Shown one piece after another: positions 10,766 to 23,130 of a stretch of 64,000 bases of DNA. The position numbers were made by a program, and so were the translations under genes. This DNA comes from Linnemannia schmuckeri. Taxonomy: Eukaryota; Mortierellomycota; Mortierellomycetes; Mortierellales; Mortierellaceae. The notes under the pieces are model-generated. The model had not been told where the DNA came from and ran no database searches. It was given only the letters and a program-made list of their open reading frames with translations. Every line of letters begins with the position of its first letter. The first letter of the stretch is position 1. Location: assembly GCA_029449235.1 (NCBI GenBank), contig JANATG010000013.1:62001-126000 (forward strand), written 5' to 3'.

Positions 10766-13700
10766 TTAGAGAGCGATGGCGGTGGTGTCCTGGTCAAGTT
10801 GGCGACGGTGGACACGGATGGGGAGACCGGCAGCAATGGGGAGGGTCAAACCGGAAGCATAGCCAGGCTCGTTGACAGGGTCGACCAACTCGAACGTGAA
10901 GCGACGGAACATCATTGCAATGAAGGTCATTGCCTCTGCGGTAGCAAACTGCATGCCCAGGCTATGCATTCGTAAGGGATGAAGAGAACATAAACATGGA
11001 GGGGTTAGTTGATGCTTTTATTTCTTGGTTGTTTTGCAGCATTGTAAAATAAAGGGCAAACACAAAGAAAAATAGCTTAGCAGCATGTTGCACATCTTAC
11101 CAGGTGCGGGGTCCGGCATGGAAGGCAGGGAACTTGAAGGGAGAGGCCTTGTCGCCGGTGAGCCAGCGGTCAGGGTTGAACTCCTTGGCATCAGGGCCCC
11201 AGACGCGGGTGTCTCTGCCCATGGTCCAAGGGCTCCACTGGAAGAACTCACCCTTCTTAATTTCCACTCCGTCTATTGAGAAAGGGTAGAAAGAATGGGT
11301 ACATGGGTTAATAAGCGATATTGCGGCATACAAGGTACATTGCAATATGTGAGAGAGAGTGGATGTGTACGTACTGGGGAGGACATCGTCCTCGACGCAT
11401 TCCTTCATGTTACGGGGGACCGAAGGGTAAAGGCGGAGGGCTAATATAGTAGAAATGGGAACAATGGGTGTGAGTGCGATGGAGTACTCGTGGATCAGGC
11501 ATAGAAATTTTACAGGGAAAGTTCGTTCACTCGCACTGTTTGCTCCATTGTTGCATTTGTCAGTCTCTTTGTTCTTTTAGATCCATACCTTCGTTGAAGC
11601 TGCATTGTCGGACAATCCATTGGATTCGGAAACAATTACGCCAGAAGAGCAAAGTAGAAAGAAAGAGAGGGTGTTGAAGAGTGACAACAAATGGTGGAGT
11701 GAGTTGAGTAATCAAGGGATCATACAAATGAGAGCGAGCACCACGAGCGTACTCAACCTAGCAAACACATAAACAACATAGAAACAAAGAAAACAACTAC
11801 ACGCGTCTGGAGCATGAATGGGAATAAACAAGGAAGAAACGTACCATGCCTCGGCATACTTCATCTTCTTGGTGGTCTCGTAAGTGGGCTCGGAATCGCC
11901 GATGATCTCGTCAATCTCCTCGCGCAACTTGCGGGCAATGTTCTTGTCGGACTGGTCTCTGTGGATCAAGTAGAACATCCACGAGAGAGCCTGTGCCGTC
12001 GTGTCGCGTCCCGCGCTAGAGTATGGTAATATATCCATGAATGGCCTCGTTAGTAACAGAATTTAAGGTCAACCGTACCAGCAACAACAGCTCTATCTTT
12101 GCTGTTCTTGCTATTGGTTCCTTTGCATATTCGCCGCTCAGTGTGCTCCATCCACTTTGCCGACTTGATCTAAAACAAAAATAGCCTTACATGATGAAGT
12201 TAAGGATACTGTCTTTCAACATATCATCCGAAAGAGGCTCGCCATTCTCACTCTTGAGGTCCATGAACAACTGCAAAAGATCCTTCTGAGGCCTGTGGTA
12301 TCCCTCCTGACGACGGGTACGGATGATGTTGAGCGCGAAATCAGTAACGGTCTTCTTGTCCTTGGCGACGATCTTGCTGGTTCCGTCGAGCCACTCGACG
12401 ATCTTCCAGGGGCCCTTGAAGAGACGCTCACTCACGATGGCATTGAGACGGTCAAAGGCCACAGCAAAGTCGACTTCGCCCTCAGGATTGTCCAAGCAAC
12501 CGAATGATTGTCCAAACGACACCCTATCGTTGGTTGCACAAATTGAGCATCGGAGGGGAATATCAGTTTTCGATTGTTAAGCAAAAGCGGGCTGAAGAGA
12601 ATTAAGCGATTTTCTCTTCTGTGCTCAACTATCGTGTATGCTCAATGCTTTTGCTCCTGTTGTCGCTACTGGTGTTGTTGTTGTTGCTGCATTGTGGTCA
12701 GTGCACCTGACGTGTGGTGTAGTTGATATTATTCTATTGGGTTATGTCTGCCTTTTTCCGAATGCGCCCAGTCTGTGCTTCTGTCTCTTGTGATTCTGGC
12801 TGATACCGTGTAAGCTGAGAGATAGAGTATAGGGATGAAGGGGAATGTAGGGAGGTAGGTGCTCAAGTGCCAACAAGGCCCGTATGTTCGATCTGAATGT
12901 GCCGTAATTGGAGACAGCGCCCCGTGAACCGAGAGGCATGGGCGTAGTTGTTACAAGGGATGGGATCGGGGTGGATGGTAGATCATAGGATACTGTTGGT
13001 GTATAAGAGAAGGAGGAGGATGAAAAGGACGTGTGTGTGTGCGAAGACAAAGAGACAAACTTACTCGCCGAAGCCGTCGAGGGTGAATCTGAGGAGGACG
13101 TCGTGGACGTCGACGGCGGTACCGCGCTCGGCAATGGTGTCAAAGTAGTCGGACACAATTTGGGTCTCCTTGACAAAGACATTGCTCGTGTAGTCTATTC
13201 AAATAGACAGAGGGATGGTAAGAAAGAGGAAGGTTGTTAGTATGAGTGCAGTATGTAGGAAGGATGGACTATTGGTTTGAATGGGAGAGAGGGTTCAACT
13301 GACATTACTGCCATTCTTTCTCCTCCTCCCTCCAGTTCATCCTTGCTCTCTGTTCAGTTATCTTATTTGGTTCACATAGAGTACACACCCAATCAAAGGA
13401 TGTCTTCCTTTCCCTCCAACCCCCCTTTTTTTCCACTTTCTTGTTAATGCATTCACCCCTTCCTCTCTTTCATTCTCAGATCCACAATCTCGAATCTCAT
13501 TCCGATGCACCGAATCTCTAGAAAATAAAATATATGAATGACAAAAGAGATGATGATGACCACAGGAAAAAAAAGGGGGCATGAAATTACCTCGGAAGGC
13601 CTTGACGTTAAAGATATGGGAAGCCAACTTGCGCTGCCACTTCCAAAGGTCGCCATCAGCACCAAAGATACCCTGTCCCAAAAGATCGGCCATCGACTCT

Positions 13701-14098
13701 TGCAAGGTAAAACCCTTCTCATAAGCCCAAAAGTTGGTCTTAAGAACGTGCTCAAGAACATCAGGGTTGTTGACCATGATGTTACGACCGGCCCCGGGGA
13801 TGGTGACCGTCCAGGTCTCGCCGTACTTTTCGTGAAAGCGGTCGTGCAGTTGAGATATTTGGGTCATGGGCACTCGAAGGAAAAGGATTAAGTTGCCGAT
13901 GAGGGGGAGACCACGAGGGCCGGGGAGGTTAGTGCGGCGGGTGCCGACGACGTTGTCGCGATACTTGATAAGGTAGTAGGCGATGAAGAGGCCGAGGGCG
14001 GTCTTGGGGGCATTGCTACGTTCGAATGCCTTGAGCAGGAACTTGAGTGCTGCCGACGACTTGGCCGCCTGTGAGAAATATGTCAATGCCGACTCCAT
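10766..14098 (-). CDS. Cytochrome P450, tandem copy 1 (528 aa)
   Basis: Haem-thiolate monooxygenase, probably ER-anchored. Exons on minus: 13591-14098, 13065-13194, 12191-12523, 11845-12015, 11589-11599 (11 nt), 11375-11440, 11101-11272 and 10766-10961; all phases agree. There is an N-terminal hydrophobic anchor near residues 33-47 and a hinge PGPRGLPLIGN. The I-helix is AGRDTTAQALSW (A325 to W336), K-helix ExxR is E384-R387, a FNPDRW stands in the PERF position, and the haem loop FHAGPRTCLG has Cys464. AGRDTT followed by LSW is usual for clan 86/CYP52-CYP704-like fatty-acid or alkane hydroxylases; zygomycete CYP509-type enzymes are an alternative. The substrate is unknown. The 11-nt exon supplies the Glu of ExxR. 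Copies 2 and 3 follow on the same strand. Confidence 0.93.
11589..11599 (-). other. 11-nt micro-exon of P450 copy 1
   Basis: Bounded by TGCAG and GTATGG on the minus strand. It completes Cys381 and encodes Phe, Asn and Glu384 plus the first base of Ala385, joining phase 2 to phase 1. Without it the flanking exons are out of frame and the invariant Glu of ExxR is missing. Copy 2 has the same arrangement at 17479-17489, and in copy 3 the equivalent codons are part of a larger exon. Confidence 0.85.
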
Positions 14099-16760
14099 TT
14101 TACGTGTGTGTGTATGTATGAAGGGTAGGAGGATGGGTCGTTACTGAAGAGAAAGAGGAAGGTGGATAAGAAGAGACCGAGGATGAGATAATGGTGTGGA
14201 GGAGAGCTGGTGGAGAAGAGGAGTGAAGGGAGAAGAACAAAGTGTGGGAAGAAGAGGAGGAGGAAAGTCAAATATATAACAAAAAACAGTCGACTTGAGT
14301 AACGGACAAAGAGCGCCGAGAATGGAAAGAAAAAAAAATGGTGCGGTAGCGAAACTTAGACCAGCTAATAGTGGCTATCAGGTTTAAAACTGGGAACTGA
14401 GCATGTCGGTCGGTGGAGGAGTAGCATCGATCGGCCATTTGGCCATTGGCCATTGGCACCCTCTCCCCGCAAGGCCGATAGAATTGAGGCAACAATAGGT
14501 TATTCAATTGTTTTCTTATTTTCCTTTGTCTTCTCGCTCTTCTTTCTTTGTTTTCTCTCTTCTCGCTCCCTTGTGGTCGGACATGTGCGATCGAGAAAAG
14601 ATAGAAGAAAAGCAAGGGTGTACGCATTCACAGTTTGTCCGAAAATGTTATTTTAGGTGCGCGAGTGTAGATTGGTATCTCTCGTTATGCTTAGAGTTCA
14701 TTACCTTCATCTTCCCGGAGGACTAAGGTTGTTGAGCACTCATTTTCCTCTCGTTCCTCCCTTCTTCATACCACTCTCCACTTTCCTATACATATTAACA
14801 GCAACAAGTGCACCAATGGGTAAGTGGGTCATGGCCAAACAAGAGAAAGAAAAAGGGGACATTGCATAACAAATGGTTCCTCTGCCAGTCCGCTGCTTCG
14901 TGTCTCTCACTTTCTCTTTTTTTTTTTCCTCCTGTTTTCTCGCACACTTCACTTCTCTCGCACCCATTGTTCAAATGGTGGCACAAATTCAGGCCCAATA
15001 ACAATAACAATAACAACATTTCCTCCGACAGACAGACACATAAAACAGCCTGACAAAAAGGTCGAAATTCATGGTCACCTAATAGTTTTTAGAGTTGAGA
15101 GCAATTCTTTTTTTTTCTCCATCTTCCGTTTGTCCCAGGTGCATGAGGGGCAGAGTGGTCTGATAGTTACTCCTCAGTCGGACTCATTTCTCCTTTTGTC
15201 TCTCTCTCACTCGTACTCTTTCTCTCTCGTCTAATGTGTAAAACTGCATGCATGCTTGTTTTTTACTTGTTTATGTGTGTATCGTTAACACGAATGAACT
15301 ATGAACCATAAAGACTGTCATACCTCATCTTTCGTCCTTTTCCATTCTCTGTGCGTCCTGTGCTGTCTTACATTCTTAAGAAAAAAAAACGCAAATGAGC
15401 AAGGGCGCCAGGTCAAACAAGAAACAACGCCATGAACAAACAATCCGACCCGACTCCTCTCTTTCTGACCTACACTCTCAGTACTCTCTCACCCCACACG
15501 CTGTTATCCCTTTGACAGAGTTACGACACTTTGCACAACAGGAGAGGGCAGGGCGGTACAAGGGTTTACGTGCGCAGTGTAAAAGTCCGATCGATCGCTG
15601 GCATGGTTGGATACGTGGAAACTGCTGCTATCTACGGCGAATAGTGAGAGATGGATAAGGAAGGAATCCCTGCAGGGACTTCTTGGTCTATTATTTCCTT
15701 TCTCCTACTCCTTCTCACTTCATAGGTTGGATGCCTTCCTCTTTTCAAGTGCTTCCCTCTTTCACCGCCCCCTCTCTCTCCTCCTTTTCTAGCGTCCTTG
15801 TTGAATCAGTCACTTGCACTCTTTACACTAGTCCTCTCGCACACAAGTCTGCGGATGCGCAGTTTGTTGAGGAAAGTGGGATGAGCATGGCCCACACTAT
15901 TTTTTTCCACGGTCGAAAGTCGACCCTGTCTCCTGCTCAACAATAACTTATTTTTTTTTCTCGTTGCTTGACCACCGCCGCACAGATACAAGAAACGCGG
16001 AGGGTTCGCCTATTGGGTTCATCGGAACGCAATAAAGAAACTCGAGCAACATGGTATCATGGTATCAAAGACCGTGATTTCATTTACTATTGTTAGAGGA
16101 CGTGGGGGTGGGGGAGGGGGGGGGTTCTTTACGAAAACAAATAAAGAACTCACCCAACTAGGAGGCTGTACAAATCAAGGGAGCATAAAAAAGAAAAATA
16201 ATAATGACTCGCTGGGCGTATTCTTTCTCCTCTTTCTTTCAACTATTGTTGTCGTTATATTTTCCTTTTGTGCTTTTATTCTCGGGGTGGGAGACTATAG
16301 GTCTTTTTACGCGTTGTAAAGTATATGAACCTCACCACCAGACAAGACATAGTCCGGATGATAAACAAATGAGGTTCTTCTTGCGGGAAACGAGAACAAC
16401 CACCGCGTTCAGTTGTCTTTTTTTGTTTGCTGTACGGTACAAGATCAGCCCATTCAAAGTGTGGAGCAGAACTTTGTGAAGTAGAGTAGATTTCTTTGAT
16501 CCTTAAACTCGTGACTAAAGGCTGTTGTTTTTCTGTTTTCCGAGATCAAAGACCTTCCCTTCGGCACGGCATCATCAACAACATTTCATCTGTCGTTGAA
16601 GTGAAAGAACATGAATGGTACATGGTAGTAGATCGATTATGAAAAGAGGTAACGGTTCAAGTGGTTAAATTTTTATTTATCGGTTCGGGTCAGAGGCACA
16701 CCCAAAAGGTCCGGGAGCCACTCCTCCTCCCTGTACGCCCACATACTATGAAGAGGAAAT
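14099..16760. other. Intergenic region between P450 copies 1 and 2
   Basis: About 2.66 kb with CT-rich patches, an AT-rich middle and no ORF I can identify. The left part, just above 14098, should hold the promoter of P450 copy 1. The spacing is much larger than the 712 bases between copies 2 and 3, fitting an older split of copy 1 from the other two. Confidence 0.5.
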
Positions 16761-19129
16761 CTATGCAGAGCGCTGGTGGACGCGTAGGAGCAGGCCATTT
16801 GCCATAGGCATTGTGAGTCCTGGGAGATATTCAGGCTCCGTGTCAGGATCGACCAGTTCAAACGTGAACCTCTGTAGCAGGATTGCAAGAATTGTGATCG
16901 CCTCCACCGTCGCAAACTGTTGTCCCAGGCTATTAGTTTAGAATATATGATAAAGAGAACTAGTTAGCTTCCGTGGGTTTGGATCTTCCTATTTCCTTGC
17001 ACACAGTGAAGAGAAAGGACAGGACGCAAGCGAAAAATAAATCACCATGTGCGGGGTCCAGCGTGAAAGGCGGGGAACTTGTGTGCAGAGAACTTTTCTC
17101 CCTGCATCCAGCGGTCAGGGTTGTATTCTCTTGCGTCATGGCCCCAGATGGCTGTATCGCGGCCCATCGTCCAAGAGTTCCAGCTCACTAACTCGCCCTT
17201 GTATACCTTCGTGCCATCTGTTAGTTATCGATGATAACGTGTAATTAGGATAATTAGCTCGATTTTCTTCAATATAATCCTGAGTTTGTGTTTGTACGTG
17301 ACACTGTACCTGGCCAGACATCATCTTGAACAGCCACTTTCATGTTCCCGGGGACACTCGGGTAGAGACGTAATGCTATTCCAACGTCCGGACACAACGC
17401 AAAAAAAAGAGTATTAGATCGTTGTTTGCCACAGTGACATCGCAACACACGCACTTTTCCTTTCCTTTTCATACTCACCTTCATAGAGACTAGTCAAGTC
17501 AAGTCAAGTCAAGCGATCAAAATAAATATTAGTTTAGCGGCGCCCCGGGACGGCTTCCGCAATGACCATAACCAACAAAAAACAAGATAGGACAACTCAA
17601 AAATAAAAAGCAAGAAGATATACCATGCTTCGGCAAACTTCATGTGCTTGCAAGAATCATACGTCGGCGCATGTCCCTTCAACTCATCATCTACCTCCTT
17701 CGTCAACCTTTGCACAATCTTGGGATCCGTCTGGCTCCTAAATAACAGATAAAACATCCATGACAACGCCTGCGCTGTTGTATCCCTCCCAGCAATAATG
17801 AAATTCAGCACTAAATCCTTCAACATCTCGTCCGACAGCGGTTTCCCATCCTCGGCGTCATGCATGTCCATGAAGAGCTGTAACAGATCCCTTTGAGGTC
17901 TATCGTATCCGTGGTTTCGTCGGTTACGAATGATTTTGAGTGCAAAGTTGGCGATGGTCTGTTTATCTTTTCGGACTTGTCGTCCGCGGCTAGTGAGAAA
18001 TTCTGTGAGCTGCCATCCAGGTGTGAAGAGGCGGTTGAAGACGATGGTGTTGAGACGGTCGAATGCTGCGGCGAATTCGACTTCTTCCTCGGGCGTATCC
18101 AAACAGCCGAATGACTGTCCAAACGAAATCCTATTTGTGCATGATCCTTCTTTGTTAACTCTTTTCTGCTGTAAATAGTTGTACTTAGGACAATGGCAAC
18201 TTTCAAGCACTTACTCTCCGAAGGAGTCGAGGGTGTAGAGATAGAACAACTTGTGAATGTCGACGATCCTCTCTTCCTCGGCAATCATCCCCAAATAGTC
18301 CGCAACAATGTATGATTCCTTGACAAACACCTCACTTGTGTACTATTCCCATTCGTGTACATCCATGTACAGGAATAAATTGGATCAGTGCGAGGGGTTA
18401 ATGCCTCGTTGTCAGACAAACGGTATATACACAGTGACGGAAAATTGCTTGTCGACAAGAAAAAAAAACAAGCAAAAGGATGACATACATGTCTAAATGC
18501 CTTGACGTTGAAGATGTGAGAGGCCATCTTCCTCTGCCAGTTCCATAACTATTAGGATCATGATAAGGAAGAGGAGTTAGATGTGCCACACATATATACA
18601 AGCTCACAGAGCCTTATTCATGAGCCATTACTACATGACTCCGAACGAGAAGAAGAAACGGACGTACGTGTCCATCGGCGCTAAAGATGCCATTGCCCAG
18701 CAAATCATACAACGTCCGATGCATAAACTCGCCCTTCTCATACGCCCAAAAGTTAGTCTTCAGCACATGCTCCAACACCGCAGGATCTGTAAAATCCACT
18801 ACCCTCCCCACAAACGGCAACGTAAACGCAAACACCTTCCCGATTTCCTTATGGTTCTGTTCGTTCCGCTGCGAGATCTGGTTCCGAGGTTGAAAAGTCA
18901 TTTTGACAATGTCTCCAACGAGTGGCAGACTACCGCCGAGGGTTTTGAGGTCCTTGCGTGGTTTAACGCCGATTGCAGTTCTGCGGTGTTGGAAGATGTA
19001 GAGGAGGATATAGGCGCCAATCAGGCTTGTGAGGATGCGTTTGTGGAAGTGGAGGTGGAGGGTGAGATTTTGGAGGAGTCCGAGTATTTGTGCGGGACTC
19101 TGAGAGAGTATTTTTGATATTGAATCCAT
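16761..19129 (-). CDS. Cytochrome P450, tandem copy 2 (524 aa)
   Basis: Exons on minus: 18668-19129, 18489-18548, 18215-18342, 17624-18130, 17479-17489 (11 nt), 17310-17375, 17046-17217 and 16761-16929, all in phase. Same family as copy 1: I-helix IIAGRDTTAQALSW, ExxR E389-R392 with the Glu in the micro-exon, YNPDRW, and haem loop FHAGPRTCLG with Cys469. It has an intron after ADGH that copy 1 lacks, and lacks the intron that splits the I-helix Ile codon in copies 1 and 3. The start at 19129 (MDSISKIL) is preferred to an upstream in-frame Met at 19237, because the latter adds a pyrimidine-derived hydrophobic stretch. Function as for copy 1: probable clan-86-like hydroxylase, substrate unknown. 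Confidence 0.92.
17479..17489 (-). other. 11-nt micro-exon of P450 copy 2
   Basis: Flanked by TAG and GTGAGT on the minus strand, this micro-exon completes Cys386 and encodes Leu, Tyr and Glu389 plus one base of Ala390. The reading is identical to the fused exon of copy 3 (C-L-Y-E-A-L-R). A pentanucleotide repeat (TCAAG, four copies) sits just upstream of it in the intron, at about 17494-17515. Confidence 0.88.
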
Positions 19130-19841
19130 CGTTAGGTGCGGGAGTCTATAGGAAGGATTTCGTGTGTAAAAGTGAGAATGGAGAAAGAGGAAGGGAAAGA
19201 GAGGCGGGATGAGAATGGTTGTGTTTGTGAAAGGCAAGGGAGGAAGAAAGAAAAGATAAGAAAAGACGAGAAAGAATGAAAAGGAAGAAAGAAGAAAAGG
19301 GAAGAAAGGAGCAACTTTTTTACTTGCCGTTTTATTCTTCAGGAAAGAAGCCGAAGATTACTGTAAAAAAGATCACGTTAGACGGTAGATTCAACCTTTC
19401 CACTGCGCATTGCTGCCCAATGCGCAGCAACGCGCCGCCTTTTTCTCTTTTTGACCTGCTCGTACTTTCTCGTTCTCGCTTTCTCTACTAAAAAAAGTTA
19501 AATTTACCGGATATCACACAAGAGGATGTGTTGCTGTGGAACACAATATGGATACACCTCTTTTTTTGGACTTGGAAACAGCTTCCGCGTCCCGTTTGCC
19601 CTTCCTTCTGCTGTGCCAAAGGGACAATAGTTGGAAACCCAAGAGCAAGGAAGCAAATAGTCCGAAAAGGAGTCACTTTTTTTTCTCTTTCCTTTGTACC
19701 ATCCTCGCCATCGTGGTAAAAGGACCTTTTTACTTGTGTTTAGAAAAAAAGGACAAAAGATTGCGCAAAGGAGATGAATCAGAACACGTAATGTCGCGAA
19801 AAGTCGCAGTAAGAGTAAGAGTTGCTATGAAGTTCTCTAGT
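19130..19841. other. Intergenic region between P450 copies 2 and 3
   Basis: 712 bases, purine-rich on plus just above 19129 (CT-rich on the coding strand), consistent with the promoter and leader of copy 2, then the 3' flank of copy 3. No other feature. Confidence 0.5.
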
Positions 19842-22208
19842 CTAGAAAACGCGTCGCTTGACATGCAGCTTGAGGCCATCAGCCATTGGCAAGGTCAATC
19901 CAGGAACATAGCCAGGCTCAGTGTCGGGGTCGATCAACTCGAACGAGAACTTTTGGAACAACATCGACATAAGCGTGATTCCCTCCACCGTCGCAAACTG
20001 TTGTCCCAGGCTATTAGTTTAGAATATATGACAGAGGGAACTAGTTAACCTCCATCGCATCGGTCTGGATCTCCCTATTTCCTTTCACACAGTGAAGAGA
20101 AGAATAAAACGAAAGCAAAGTGATAAATTACCATGTGCGAGGTCCGGCATGGAAGGCGGGGAACTTGTGGGCAGAGAACTTTTCGCCTTGCATCCAGCGG
20201 TCAGGGTTGTACTCCCTTGCATCTGCGCCCCACACCTCGGTCGCACGGCCCATGGCCCAGCTGCTCCAGCTCACAAACTCGCCCTTGTACACCTTCGTAC
20301 CATCTATTAGTTGTCGATGATAACGTGTAATTCAAAAAGATTGTTAGCTTGAATGCCAATTGTGATCGATATAATCCTTGATGCTTGTGGTTGTGCGTGA
20401 CACTGTACCTGGCCAGACATCATCTTGAACGGCAATCTTGATGTTCCTTGGAACACTAGGGTAGAGGCGAAGGGCTTCATAGAGGCTTATTTATTCAAGG
20501 CCAGCATAAGGCAGAGAGAGAGAGAGAGAGAGAGAAAGGGAGAGAAAAGGTGAGCAAGATGTTAGTGGTAAGCCCAAGTCACTGTGCAGACAACTAGTCA
20601 TTAAACAATAGACATGGGGGAGATAATTACCAGGCTTCGGCATATTTCATGGTCTTGCAGGTGTCGTAGGTTGGCTCCTCTCCACGAAGGACCTCGTCGA
20701 CCTCCCTGACGAGCTTCTTGACAATATTGGGATCCGTCTGCGATCGATGCAACAAATAGAACATCCACGACAATGCCTGTGCCGTCGTATCACGTCCAGC
20801 GCTAATAAACAAAAAATGATGAATTGCGAGGTTGTTAGCTCGGTAAGCGTGTCTGTACAAGCACAAGAGTACATGTGCGCAATGCACGGACAAATAATCA
20901 AGTCCGATCGATCATCCCATGGTGTACGTACATAATAAAGTTAAGCACCAAATCCTTGAGCATCTCATCTGACAGGGGTTTGCCATCGTCGCCATCGATA
21001 TCCATGCACAACTGCAACAAATCCTTCTGGGGCTTGTTGTATCCATGGGTGCGGCGGTGACGGATCACGTTGAGTGCAAAGTCGGTGATGATCTTCTTGT
21101 CTCTGGCGACCTCCTTTGCAGTTCCTGTGATCCACTCACGGAACTTGTATGAACCTGCAAAAAGGCGGTTGAAGACAACAGTGTTGAGGCGGTCGAAGGC
21201 TGCTGCAAACTCGACTTCTTCTTCGGGTGTTTTCAAACAGCCGAATGTTTGGCCGAACGAAATCCTAGTTCATCAGAAGAGCAACATCATGGTTAATATC
21301 TGTCTGGTTTTCCTGGTACAGGCCGTACAAGAAGCGTTATTGAGAGAGACAGAGAGTGGGGACTTACTCGCCGAAGGAGTCGAGTGTGTAGAGGTAAAAG
21401 AGGTTATGGATATCGACAATTTTGCCTTCATCCGACATTTGGCCCAGGTATTCCGTCACGATGTTCGATTCCTTGACAAACACTGCACTCGTGTACTGTA
21501 AGTGATAAAGATAGTTGCCTATGGTGAGGATTGGGTATGGAACTTGCTTGATATTGTATTACGGTTACTCGGATATGCACGCACGCATATATGCACACAC
21601 TTACGTTTCTGAATGCTTTGACGTTGAAGATGTGCGACGCCATCTTTCTTTGCCAGTGCCACAACTACAAGGTGAAAGAAAGAGAGAGTAAAATGTCAGT
21701 TGTGTTATTTGAATTCACCTTTGATCAAGTGCATGCGACATACACAAAGATAACTTACGTGTCCGTCGGCACCAAAGATGCCAAGACCCAAGAGGTCACT
21801 AAGAGTCTCTTGAAGCAAAGGTCCCTTCTCGTACGCCCAAAAGTTGGTCTTCAATACATGCTCAAGTACAGCAGGGTCCTTAAACTGGATAATTCTTCCC
21901 AGTTTAGGAACAGAAAACGACCAAGTGGAGCCATACTCCTCATGCATACGCTCGTTCTGTTGCGAGACCTGGTTTCGAGGGGTGAGAGCCATGAGGATCA
22001 TATTTCCAATAAGTGGGTGACCCCGGGGGCCTTTGAGGTCGGGACGGGGCTTGACGCCATAAGCGGTGTTGCGGTACTTGAAGATGACAGCGAGGATGTA
22101 GACAACGAGGGCTCGGGAGAGGTTCTTTCGAGTGAGCTGTTGGAGAAACTTTTTAAAGGTTGGTGATGCGTTTGATGCACTTGTGATTGCTCCTGCTACT
22201 GCTTCCAT
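19842..22208 (-). CDS. Cytochrome P450, tandem copy 3 (519 aa)
   Basis: Exons on minus: 21759-22208, 21605-21664, 21368-21495, 20932-21264, 20631-20801, 20409-20485, 20132-20303 and 19842-20010, all in phase. I-helix AGRDTTAQALSW, ExxR E384-R387, YNPDRW and haem loop FHAGPRTCLG with Cys464 are intact, so the enzyme should bind haem. The exon 20409-20485 (77 nt) equals the 11-nt micro-exon plus the 66-nt exon of copies 1 and 2, so one intron is absent here. It shares the after-ADGH intron with copy 2 and the I-helix intron with copy 1. The last two introns and their flanks are strikingly like those of copy 2, pointing to recent duplication or conversion. Substrate unknown. Confidence 0.93.
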
Positions 22209-22664
22209 TGTTGTTTGTTGTTTGTTTGTGAAGGAATATGTATGTCTGTTATGAGGGTGTGTCTCCTGGATGTATCTTTTGCCAGCGGTAATAATGTAGA
22301 GTTAAGAAAAGAAGAGATAAGAAGTGAGAATGAAGATCGTCCTTGTTCTCGCTGGTCCCTTTTTATACCTTTTTTTTTTCTTCAGTTCATGTGGAGTAAG
22401 TAGTCTCGATCATCTGTCCTTGGAGGCGGTGCGTGAACATTCGAAGTGAACTCTGTTTGTGTTCCCTCCGGCTCGGGTCGATCTTCACTTTTCGGAAAAT
22501 GAGCCTAATAAAATTTGAGCGCTGGAGGGGATGGGGTGCGGGCAGACTGGCAGGCAGGCGTACGTTCTTTTTTTTTTTTTTTTTTTATTCTTCTCCAGAG
22601 GCATCGTCATTCCTCATGTCTTTTCTTTTGGTCACAGCGTTGATTACTCTCTTGTTTGAGCCCT

Positions 22665-22703
<39 letters not shown>

Positions 22704-23052
22704 ACAGTGTCTATTCCACCTGTGCGACTCTCTCTCGCGTGGCACACACCACCAAGACAGAAAAATAAAAGTTCCTAAAAGGGAACAATTTTTGCTGACC
22801 AAAAAGGGTTAAATAATTATCCTACTCAAGGGGTAGGAAAAACAAGGGCCATTGGACCTGATCTGTTCCTCTTCCTGAAGCCCAGCCATTGTGCCGAAAG
22901 GCAAAAATGACGAAAAAAGGGCCGAGCGACCGAATCATTGCGCTGAATACGGATAATTCTTCGGTTCCTGAATCATACTAGAAAGGATTGATCTTACAGA
23001 GCGTAAAAGCTTTATGAGATTCCTGCTAGTGTTAATTTTAAATATTGGGAGA
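22209..23052. other. Intergenic region with two long T runs
   Basis: Promoter side of P450 copy 3. Contains T runs at 22568-22586 and 22671-22702. No coding feature seen. Confidence 0.5.
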
Positions 23053-23130
23053 GATGAATCCATTGCAGATGAGTTTAATTGAACGGGTATTGTAAGCTGC
23101 AGAGTAGCCTTGTCGCCACGAAACGATGAG
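23053..23130 (+). pseudogene. LSU (25S/28S) rRNA fragment, 3'-terminal part
   Basis: About 78 bases resemble the extreme 3' end of eukaryotic LSU rRNA: a GATGAATC..TTGCAGA start, then ACGGGTATTGTAAGC and AGAGTAGCCTTGT, then a CACGA..TGAG end. The match is from memory of the conserved sequence and includes several mismatches and an indel. It stands alone, without the rest of the rRNA, so it is a relic rather than a functional gene. Confidence 0.65.

Noticed and set aside
19536..20048. 170-codon plus-strand ORF overlapping the end of P450 copy 3
   Set aside because: Antisense to the haem-side exon, whose P450 reading is certain.
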